Below are positions 12,801 through 21,563 of a stretch of 64,000 nucleotides of DNA, piece by piece. The stretch is from the NCBI RefSeq assembly GCF_965638725.1, contig NC_134975.1, forward strand, positions 2,802,179-2,866,178. The letters run 5' to 3'. Origin of the DNA: Aptenodytes patagonicus. Lineage: Eukaryota > Chordata > Aves > Sphenisciformes > Spheniscidae. A program made the translations under genes and the position numbers. The notes beneath the pieces were generated by a model. It saw nothing but the letters and a program-made list of their open reading frames with translations, did not search any database and was not told the DNA's origin. The number at the start of each line of letters is the position of its first letter. Within the stretch, counting starts at the first letter, position 1.

Positions 12801-14116
12801 CTGCTTCACCCACCAAAACACACGGGTTCACTTTCCCTTCCCAGAGTTCCCCCAGTTAAGCATACTCTAGGCACATAAAGATAAAAGTCCTTCCTCTGTT
12901 TTCCTTAGAATATGCTGTCTGGTTCTTTTCTGGTATAACTCCATTCCTGGGACGGTCAGAAACAGCACAGACTCATCCCCTGTCCCCCTTTCCAGCTTGA
13001 CTCCTCATTCTAGAGCCATCCCCATCTCAGGGAAAACTAAATTCAAGTGCACCTCCGGCACAAACTCGCCCCCCGAGGTGAAGGAGGTTCCCGAATCCCA
13101 CAGAGGGCCCAGCCACACCAGCAGATGTGGACAGCGAGACGCCAAAAGCCCAGTCCCTCCAGCACCCTCTGCCACAGCACCGGGCCACACCGTCACCCAC
13201 GAGGCCGGAGGCCCTGAGCAGCACTCTGTGAGCAGGCAGGTCGTGCTCTGGGGCTCCCCGGGGGTGCAGTGTGCTCCCCCAGGCCGACGGGCAGGCTGCA
13301 GCGGGTGTTGAGCAATGTGCTGTAGCTGCTCTCCCGCCAGCACCAGCTGGCAGAGAAATGCCACGGCGCAGAAAAGGAACAGGCGGCTTCCTGAGAAGAG
13401 CTGGGTGGGGGGCTGGGGGCTGCTCTCGCCTCGGCCCCTCCTGCTCCACTCGGGAGCCGGGGCTGCGTGGGGCGGGGGGTCCCTCGGCGGGCACCGGGCA
13501 GCTCCCCCTGCGCGACCCCCTGCTCCCCGCAGCACAGCCGGGGTTCGGCCGCAGCAGAGCGCGCTTCACCCTGCCTGGAGACAGCTGCCTGCGCGGGAGC
13601 GGCCCGACCCCCGGCGGGGCCGCCGGAGCCGGGAGGGATGGAGGCGGCAGCGGGGCTCGGCCCCCTCCAGCCACTGCCCGGGGCCCGGCTGGGTCAGTGT
13701 CGCCGCTTCCAGCCCGCTGTCCCGCTTCACCCACGGCCGCCAGCCCCGCCTCGGCTCCGGGCCGACCGGCTGCAGCCGCGGGGCCACCGGCGCCTCCTCG
13801 GGCTGCGGGAGCTGCTCCCGCTCGCGGCCGGGGCTGGCCCTCCGCCGACCCGGGAACGGCGCGGTGGGCGGCAGCGACCCCGGGCTGGAGCCCCCCGGCC
13901 CCGCCGCCGCGTAACACGTGACACCCCCGCCCCGCTCCCCCGGAGGCCGTCGCCACCCCGAGCCCCACCGCGACGTCGCTGCTGCCGCCGCCACCGCCGC
14001 CCCGCTGCCTGCCCGGTGACGTCGCCGCCCCGCGCACCTGCACCCCCCAGCGGCGGCGGCAGGAGCAGCAGCACCAGCGCCCCCAGGAGCCGCCGCTGCC
14101 CCGGAGCCGGTTTCAT
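9862..14116 (-). CDS. NEMP1: NEMP1, nuclear envelope integral membrane protein 1 (TMEM194A)
   Basis: Inner nuclear membrane protein that supports nuclear envelope stiffness; Ran-GTP binding was reported in Xenopus. Coding exons: 14038-14116, 12616-12737, 12311-12521, 11911-11983, 11648-11741, 11326-11440, 10848-11073, 10326-10499, 9862-10045; 425 aa against about 444 in human. The ATG at 14116 starts a hydrophobic signal peptide ([17 protein letters not shown]). A luminal domain follows with [16 protein letters not shown], then about five membrane segments (residues about 138-300: [56 protein letters not shown], and a pair around [13 protein letters not shown]). The nucleoplasmic tail carries [32 protein letters not shown] and an acidic run, ending ...HNHLDAD. 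The frame is open upstream of this ATG but holds no nearby ATG. The gene shares a CpG island head-to-head with NAB2. Confidence 0.95.
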
Positions 14117-14762
14117 CCCTCCCGCCGCGGCCGCGCCTCCGACTTCCGCTTCCGCCGCCGCCCGCCTGGCAACGGCCGCCGAGGGGCAGGCGGCAGCCAA
14201 CGAGAGCGGGGGGCTCGCGTGGCATCATGGTCGAGTGACGGCTGAACCGACCTATCGAAAGGGCGCTGCGGCCTCCCTCGCGCCCTCCCGCTGCCTGCCG
14301 CGATGACTGACAGGGCCTGCATCCTTTCAGCGTAGCTCGGGCAGGAACCAGCCATGGTCCCGCCCTCGGATACCACGATGACGAACAAGAGCGCCATTCA
14401 ATCCAGAGGCGCCCAGCCCTTAGCAACCGCGAGCCCCGCCTTAGTAACGGCCCTGACAGGCACGCCCCTCAGCCTATCAGAGCACAGGCCCGGCCCATCA
14501 CACCCTCCCGCCCCCTCTCGAATCCCGCCTGATTGACAAGCGCCTCCTCAAATCAGGAAGAGGTCTCGCGTTGTTTTTGTGAGGGGGTCACGCGTGGGGG
14601 AGACGCAGGTCCCGCCCCTCAGTCCCCCACGACCGCCCCGGACCCGCGGCCTCGGGAACGGCGGCGGCTCAGGGGCTGCCCGGCCCCGCTCCCCAAGGCC
14701 CCGTCGTGCCGCGCCCGGGCCGGGCCTCCGCTGGGACAGCGGCTCGGCCGCGCCGGGGGTGG

Positions 14763-14771
14763 GCGTGGGCG
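14763..14771 (+). promoter_or_regulatory. exact EGR consensus GCGTGGGCG
   Basis: Perfect nine-base EGR site inside the string GGGCGTGGGCGTGGGC, so a second overlapping near-match exists. Another EGR-type site, GCGGGGGCG, is at 16874-16882 in NAB2 intron 1. NAB2 is a known EGR target and EGR corepressor, so this fits negative feedback. Chance matches are expected in such GC-rich sequence. Confidence 0.5.
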
Positions 14772-15481
14772 TGGGCCCGGGACAAGGAGCCTTTCTCCGG
14801 CCGGGCCGCGGAGCCCCGGCTGGTCACGGGCGGGCCCCCGGGGGATCCCGTGGGGCCGGGGCGACCCCCGGCAGCGGGGGTGTCCTGCATCTCACGGGCG
14901 AAAGGTCGGCTCGGCGAGATCGGGGGGCTCCGTGCCCATCCCGGCCCTGCACACGGTGCCCCGGTTCTCCCCGGTGCAGGGTGCGTCCCTTTCTCCGGCG
15001 CGGGGGGCAGCGGGGAGGTGCGGGGCTCCCCCAGCCCCGGGAAGGGGGGTTGCCCCCCGCCGCGTGGGTCCCTCCCCGTGGGGCGGCGGGCGCCAGGACG
15101 CCGGGTGCGCCGGCCGCCCGTGGGCGGAGAGCGGGCTCGGGCGGCCCCCCCGCCCCCCCCCGAGCCGTGGGCGGTGGAGCCGGGAAGCGGCGGGGCCGTG
15201 GGCGGAGGATGTGCGTCAGCCGGGGGCAGCGCCGGGCCTGGGAGCGGCCCCGCCGCGCCGGACGCCTGGTTGCGGGGGGCGTGGGAGGGGGGCGGCCGGC
15301 GGAGGAAGGAGCGGGGGGGTCTGGGGCAGGACCCCCGCATCGGGGACTGTGCCCGTGGGGGAGTCCTGGCTGCCCCCCGCCAGCCCCGGGGACGTGCCCT
15401 GGGCCCCGCCTCGCCCCCCCCCGGCAGGAGCGCGCGGGGGCGGCTGGACCCACGCCAGGCGCCCGGCCGCGCCAGCCGCGG

Positions 15482-15490
15482 TATAAATAG
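15482..15490 (+). promoter_or_regulatory. NAB2: TATA box TATAAATAG
   Basis: A clean TATA box in otherwise CpG-rich DNA, flanked by GC-rich sequence as in strong inducible promoters. It predicts a plus-strand start near 15510, upstream of NAB2. If used, the NAB2 leader exon would be up to 1.1 kb long, or an unseen splice shortens it. Confidence 0.55.
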
Positions 15491-15509
15491 CGCCGAGCCA
15501 CGCAGGGCC

Positions 15510-16651
15510 GGAGACGGGGTGGGGGCCGTGACCCTCCCGCGGGGCCGGGGTGCTGCTGGCGGGGCTCCCGGTGCGGGCGGTGGGCTTCAGCGTCCGCCCC
15601 CCCACCCGAGAAACCCTCTCCGTCCGCTCCCCGTCTCGCTGCTTTGGGGCGAGGCCCGGCCTGCGCCGTTGGGAGTGTTCACCCTGAAGCCTATTGATGG
15701 CAGCCTGTGTCTGCCGGTGACCGGGGGCTGAGACACAAAGTGCCGGCCCTCCGCGGGGGGGCTCTGGCACCCCAGCACCCGGGGGGGGGGAGCGGGGGGG
15801 CGGGGCGGGAGAATGCCGGGGTAACGGGAACAGCGGCGCCCGGGAGCATCGCCGCGCCTTGCCGGGTTGCTACCGGAACCAGAGATGCTGCGAGCGCAGT
15901 CCCCGCTCGCTGCCGCCCGCCGGCCGGGGCGGGAGGGCGGGTGGTGAAGGTCCCTGCGCCCTCTGGGGACCGCGAGGGTCCCGCGGGCACCGCCCCGGGT
16001 GCCGGGTGCCCCCGCGAGCACTGGGCACCCGCGGGTCCAGCCCGGGGCGCGGGGTCCCCCCCGACCCGTGTCCCCTCCGCCCGGCGCCGCCTCCGGAGGG
16101 TCCTACCCCCTCACGGACCCCCAGTGCCTCGCGTGTCCGCCCCGGTCCCCCGCGCCCCCTGCCCGGGACACCGGCCCGGTTCGCCGTTGCCCCCGGCGGC
16201 AGAGGCCGCCCGGGCTGCGGGACCCCCGGTGCCGCCATGCAGGGCGCCGGTTCCCCGATCACCCCCGCTCCCGGTGCCGCTGCGCCTCCCGCCCGGGGGG
16301 GGCTGGTGCCACCGCCCCCGCCCGCTGCCCCCCCCGCCGCGGCCGCCCGCGCTGCTCTCGGCGGGGGCGGCAGCCGCGGGATCCGCCCCCGGGGCCTCCC
16401 ACGCCGCGGCGCAGCCGGGGCCGCTGCTATTTCACGGTACCGCCCGTGTGGGCGGCGCGCAGAAGCGGCGCGGCGCGGCGGAGCGAGCGTGCCCGGCCCG
16501 GCCGCGGGACCCCCGAGCCCCGGGACCCCCGGACCCAGCGCCCGGCCCGCCGCGGAGCGCTGTCCCCGGAGCCCCCGCCGCCCCCCTCCCCGGGGCGCAC
16601 GGCGGCCGCGCACGGGGCGGGCGTAGCGGCCGGAGGCGGCTCCAGCCGGCG
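15510..16651 (+). other. NAB2: NAB2 5' non-coding first exon (start inferred)
   Basis: A strong donor (GGCG followed by gtgagc at 16652) pairs with the acceptor at 17182/17183, only seven bases before the NAB2 start codon. The 5' limit is inferred from the TATA box; a start closer to the donor is equally possible. An ATG in good context (GCCGCCATG, 16237) opens a 129-codon frame that ends at 16626, before the donor, so it is a potential upstream ORF. Confidence 0.45.
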
Positions 16652-17189
16652 GTGAGCGACCGGCGGGAGGGGACGGGGACACTGGGGGGACTATGGGGGG
16701 ATCCACGGCGGGGCGGGGAGTTGGATGGGTCCGGGGCACCGGGGGGCACCGAGCAGGGCGGGGGACCCGGGGGCGGATGGCCCCGGCGGGACTGGGACAC
16801 CGGCACATCACCGGCGCCGCGCCGTCGGGGATGGGGAGGACTGGGGCAGCCCTGGGCGCGTGTCCGGCCCCACGCGGGGGCGGGGGGCTGCTGGCGGCAG
16901 GAGGGAAGGCTGTGGGGGGCTGGGCACGGCCCCGGGAGGGGAGGGGGGCCCCACTTGCGTCTGTGCCGTGTCCAGGGGAGCTGTGGCCGTGGGGTCTGTC
17001 CCAGCCTGGGGAGCATGGGTGGGCCTGGGGGACTGGTTTGGGGACCCTGAAACACCCCATGGTGTCCCATCCCCCTGGGGTGCTCCTCCCCTGCCCCATA
17101 CCCCCAGGCCAAAGGGTGGGGAGGGGGCTTCTCCTGCGTGTCTGTCCGTCCGTCCCCCATCGTGACACCATCCATCCTGCAGGCTTGCC

Positions 17190-19907
17190 ATGGCCCTGCC
17201 CCGCACGCTGGGGGAGCTGCAGCTGTACCGGGTGCTGCAGCGCGCCAATCTTCTGGGCTACTATGAGACCTTCATCCAGCAAGGGGGGGATGATGTGCAG
17301 CAGCTCTGCGAGGCGGGCGAGGAGGAATTCCTGGAGATCATGGCACTGGTGGGCATGGCCACCAAGCCCCTGCATGTCCGCCGCCTCCAGAAGGCCCTGC
17401 GCGAGTGGGCCTCCAATCCGGGGCTCTTCAGCCAGCCCGTCTCAGCTGTGCCCGTCAGCAGCATCCCCCTCTTCAAGCTCTCTGAAGCTGGCGGGCGCAA
17501 GGCGCTCAGCAACGGGCATGCCAGTCCCAGCGAGGCCGTGGGCAAGGGGGGTGGCAGCGCTGGGACGCCCCCGGCCCGCAGCCCCACGGAGCCGGGAGAG
17601 AAGTTGTCACCATCGGCGGCCCCGCTGTGGCCGGGGAGGAGCACCCCCGAGTCGGAGGGTGGCGGGGATGAGGAGCCGGGGGGTCCCCCCTTCTCCCCGG
17701 GCGGGAGCAGCAGTGAGCAGCCGGCAGGCGCAGAAGTGCTGGAGCCGGAGCTGGTGCGGACGGTGTCAGAAAGCGTGGAGCGGCTGCTGCAGAGCTACCC
17801 CCGGGGTGGCGAGGCTGAGCTGCGGGCGCTGATGAAGCTCAACAAGAAGCTGGCTAAGGCCGTGGGGCACATCTTCCAGCTGGAGGATGGTGACCGGCAC
17901 AAGGAGGAGGAGATCCGCCGTCACAGCGCAATCTATGGCCGTGGTGAGGCCCGGCGCCGTGAGGGCAAGCAGCTCACCCTGCATGAGGTAGGCGGCACGG
18001 CGGGGTCCGTGCTCGAAGGTCCCAGGGATGCGCTGGCTCAGGGTGGGGGCCGGGGCGACTCTGGAGGTGGAGGGAGGGACAGGCTCTGGCCTGGGGAGGA
18101 GGTTGGGGTGGGGGCTCCAGCACGGAGCGGGTGGGAGCCAGGGTCCACTCCCACCCAGGCGGCATCTGCCTGCCTAGAGCAGACACTGCCTTTGCTGTGG
18201 GGTCCTGTGGGTGCTGCCATCCCCATTCCCGCTCACGCATCATCTCTGCCCCCAGCTCATCATCAACGAGGCGGCTGCCCAGTTCTGCCTGCGGGACAAC
18301 TCGCTGCTGCTGCGGCGCGTTGAGCTCTTCTCACTTTCGCGGCAGGTTGCACGGGAGAGTACCTACCTGTCCTCGCTCAAGGTCGCCAGGTGAGCCCGGA
18401 CCTAGCAAACCCCCTCCTCACAGGCTGGGTGGGGCCTGGCCATCACGCCCTTGAGCCGCACCACAACCCAGCATTTCTGGATGGGGACAGGACCCTGCGG
18501 CCCCAAGTTCCCAGTTCCCTTGCATGGGCTGTTTTCTGCCTGACTTTAGAGGTGCGGGAGGTGGAGTGGATGGCTGGGATGCCAGGGAGCGGGGGGGATG
18601 CTGCTGGGAATGCCCAATCCCTTGCCCCCTTCCCCCAAAGCCCCTGCCTGCCGGGTGCCACGGCCGGGCTGCCTTTTCCCTTCACTCTCCGTCTGCCCCC
18701 CCCCCTTTTACCACCCCCGGCTCCATCTGCGCCAAAGCCCCGATCTGCACCGTCCCACGGCACCGCCCTGCCTGGGCAGCCGCCCACGCCTGCCGCCGTG
18801 GCTGGCGCTGCCCGCAGCGTGGCAGGAGGCCGGGCGGGCATGCCTGTCGCGGGGCCTCTGCGCGGCCGCCCCCACGCCTGACGCAGCCCCTTCTCCTCCC
18901 CCCGCGCAGGGCCCATCCTGAGGAGAGTGGAGCCACCGCAGCCAAGCGGCTCAAGCAGGAGGTGGGTATGCACCCAAGGGTGCTGGGGGGGCACACACCC
19001 ACATGCACGGGGGTGTAGGTGCAGGGGGGGGTGCACATGTGCGTGCAGGTGTGCACACCTGTGAACGTGGGCAGGACGGTGCAGCATGCCCAGGGCTGCC
19101 CATGCTGGCTTGGGCAGGCAGCAAGGGGCTCTGGGGAGGTGGCTGTGGGACTGGCACTGTGTGTGCAGCTGTGGGCATCCTGGGGCAGGCGGCCCGGAGC
19201 CCCCCAGCAGGATGGGGCCTGTCCACAGGGCCCTGTGCTCACCCGTGCACTCCTGGCAGGCAGGAGAGCAGAGCCGCCTCGAGCTGCTGCCGCTGGGGCC
19301 GGAGCCCCCCGGGGCTGCATACCGAGCCAGCCTGGAGGAAGATGCAGCCAGCCTCTCCGGGGAGAGCCTCGACGGCCACTTGCAGGGTGAGTGGGGGCCC
19401 CTTCCTCTCCCAGGGGTGCCTGTAGGCAGGTGGTGGCCAGCCCCCCACCCCTCACTCCCTCGGCACTGACTCTTGCCCTTCCCTCCACAGCAGCGGGGGC
19501 CTGTCCCCGGCTGACGCCGCCACCTGGCGTGGCCCCCGATGTGCCCCTTGGCCTCCCCCCCCATGGGCTCTGGAGTCGCCACATCCTCCAGCAGACACTG
19601 ATGGATGAGGGGCTGCGCCTAGCCCGGCTGGTCTCCCATGAGCGCATGGGGCGGCTCAGCCCCTGCCTGCCAGGGAAGCCCCCGGGACCAGGTGAGCATC
19701 CACAGGGCTGGGGAGGGGGGGGTTTGCCTTAGGCAGGGGGGGTCCAGATGGCACAGCTGCCTTCTCCCTACAGAAGCAGTGCCCTGACACCATCTCCCAC
19801 CTCTCCCCACAGAGTTCGAGGATGGGCTGGCAGAACGGGGTCCTCCAGCCCCCCCGGAGCCCCCCCGCGGCACCATCAAGGTGGAGCAGGAGACCAGCCG
19901 GCAGTGA
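17190..19907 (+). CDS. NAB2: NAB2, NGFI-A/EGR1-binding corepressor 2
   Basis: Nuclear corepressor that binds EGR proteins and recruits NuRD (CHD4). Coding exons: 17190-17987, 18256-18389, 18910-18961, 19260-19386, 19491-19691, 19813-19907; 468 aa, human 525. NCD1 is at residues about 1-78 (MALPRTLGELQLYRVLQRAN, GGDDVQQLCEAGEEEFLEIM). A proline/serine-rich linker follows (WPGRSTPES). NCD2 (about 185-311) holds KLNKKLAKAVGHIF and INEAAAQFC plus LLLRRVELFSLSRQVAREST. The C-terminal region has SLEEDAASLSGESLDGHLQ, HGLWSRHILQQTLMDEGLRL and IKVEQETSRQ, whose IKVE is a sumoylation consensus. I chose the first ATG of this exon. The human protein starts about 34 residues earlier; here the frame is open upstream but without an ATG. 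Confidence 0.95.
19046..19061. repeat. 16-bp perfect palindrome in NAB2 intron
   Basis: CAGGTGTGCACACCTG reads identically on both strands. It lies in a GT/CA-rich stretch (about 18980-19080) of the intron after the 52-bp exon and contains two back-to-back CAGGTG E-boxes / T-box-like half-sites. Confidence 0.8.
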
Positions 19908-20913
19908 GGCCCCTGCAGCCCCCCACCACCATTAACAAAGCAATAACGTGCTGGGGGACGGGTGCCGGCGATGCGGTGGCAGTGCTCTGGGTGCGGAGAG
20001 CCGGTAAGGGTTTGGCCACAGCCCCCCCAGGGCCCCGTCCCCTCCCGCACCGATGCTCTGGTTACCTCAGCCGCGGCGGGATGCGCCTCCCCGCAGCAGC
20101 AATACCCTCGTCCCCACCAGGCTCTGGGTCCCCGCTGCCCCCCCGGGGCTGGGAAGCCCTCGATGGACTCAAGCCCGCTGTACAGACCCTCCTGCCCGCA
20201 CCAGGCTGCCTGGACCCCCTGTCGGCTCACCCCTCATGCTGACCGTCCCCCCCCCGGGCCACTTCAGGCAGGCGAGCTGCATCCCCCAGCCCCATCACCG
20301 TGCAAGGACAGGCGCTTCACCACTGGCACACGAGCTGCGTGCAGCACCGCGTGCTCCTGCGTCAGCGCCGCCACCCACGCCGGGCACACGGTGCCGGCAC
20401 GCACAGCCCCGCACAGACCCCCGCAGCGCCCACGCTCCAGCCGCCAGCCCCCCCTCCCCGCAGCACGCATGTGCGAGCACATCATGCACATGCATTGTGA
20501 CCCTGCAGCACTGCGCCGTCCACGTGCATTTTGGCTGTAAATACTCCCCGCAGCAACCGCAGCTCAACACTGGTGCACCCCACCCCCACCCCCCGCAGCT
20601 CCACACATGCCTGCAGCACCCTACACCCCCCTGCCTGCACCAGCCGCCCGATTACCTGCGTGCACTGCCATGCATGGTCCCTGTGCCGTGGGGTGTCACA
20701 CATGCGCACCCCCCACCCAGCACAAAGCAGGCAGCATTTGACGGGCACTGGGGCAGTGCTGCCCCCCCCTCCCCCCCGCCCCTTGGGGTCCCTCCTGCCC
20801 CACCCTGTTTCCGCGAGCCATGCCCAGCCCCGGGGTCCCCCACCCCCTTAGGACTGTGTGGTGTCTTTTTAGAGCATTAGCGACTCCTCCTTTGTAACGT
20901 GTACAGTAGATTA

Positions 20914-20945
20914 TTTATTTTGTTATTTTGGAATAAAACTTTATT
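20914..20945 (-). terminator. STAT6: STAT6 poly(A) signals (two minus-strand AATAAA)
   Basis: Minus-strand AATAAA at 20940-20945 and 20914-20919, bracketing the plus-strand NAB2 signal. No other AATAAA or ATTAAA was seen on the minus strand between the STAT6 stop codon and this point. STAT6 transcripts therefore probably end here and overlap the NAB2 3' end. Confidence 0.6.
20932..20937 (+). terminator. NAB2: NAB2 poly(A) signal AATAAA
   Basis: Canonical AATAAA on the plus strand in a short AT-rich island, followed by a T-rich element. It is the only good plus-strand signal after the NAB2 stop codon. Confidence 0.85.
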
Positions 20946-21563
20946 TTATGGCTTATCTTCCTTCCCCCATGCCCCTAGGCTCTCTCTCCCTGCCACAGCC
21001 CTGCTCCAGGCTGGGGGGAGTGGGAGGGGGGCAGCTCACAAACCCCAAAGCAAGTGCCAACTGCGGGTGTGTGAGGTGTCCATCCCCCCCAGACCAGTGC
21101 AGGGGGTCCCAGCATCCCCCAGGTAGGGGGAAGGCCCCGTCACGCACCGGGCTGGCACAGCTGCCCCAGCGTGTTTCCCGCTGCCACCTCCCGCCCCCAC
21201 AGCTGACTCATCCCGGCCCCCACGGGGCTGAGCCCAGCAGCGTGGGCTGGGGGCACTGCGCTCTGCTGCAGGCACCTCCCACGCGGGTCGGGGCCCCTGT
21301 GCCTGCACTCCCTCACCCACCGCCTCCTGGGACTGTGGACCCCAACAGTGGCGTGGGCAGGCAGCGGCTCTGTACTCCAAAGTGTGGCATATATGCAAGG
21401 GGGGGCAGGGTGTTACCCAAAGTGCTACCGCCCCCCCCAGAAAATCCCCCCCTCCCCTGCCAGAGTTTCCACCTCAGCACAAGTCATATCAAGTCCAGGA
21501 ACCCAGACAAGGCTGTGGCGGGGGTCACAGTCCGACATCCCCCCCAGCAGCCCCGCAGCCTCC

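Larger units (their letters stand above)
13400..16700. promoter_or_regulatory. CpG island, divergent NEMP1/NAB2 promoter region
   Basis: Very GC- and CpG-rich stretch covering NEMP1 exon 1 (minus) and the NAB2 5' region (plus). It contains a CACGTGAC E-box at 13915-13922, a TGACGTC CRE-like core near 14017, an exact EGR site at 14763-14771 and a TATA box at 15482-15490. Long open frames across the island on both strands reflect base composition. Apart from NEMP1 exon 1 and the NAB2 leader I see no gene here. Confidence 0.75.
19908..20955 (+). other. NAB2: NAB2 3' untranslated region
   Basis: About 1.05 kb of C-rich sequence from the stop codon to just past the AATAAA at 20932-20937, becoming AT-rich only in the last 60 bases. 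The 3' end overlaps the likely STAT6 3' end on the other strand. Confidence 0.75.
20900..21563 (-). other. STAT6: STAT6 3' untranslated region (end estimated)
   Basis: About 650 bases of C/G-rich sequence between the STAT6 stop codon and the shared poly(A) island. No other gene is visible. Confidence 0.55.

Noticed and set aside
14114-14200. NEMP1 start 28 codons further upstream
   Set aside because: The upstream codon is TTG, not ATG. The ATG at 14116 directly precedes the signal peptide and aligns with the MK of human MAGGMK.
14533-17050. Very long open frames on both strands (for example 14533-15486, 14706-15731, 15707-17050)
   Set aside because: They lie in the NEMP1/NAB2 CpG island, where stop codons are rare by base composition. 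All are proline/glycine/arginine-rich with no domain and no splice logic.
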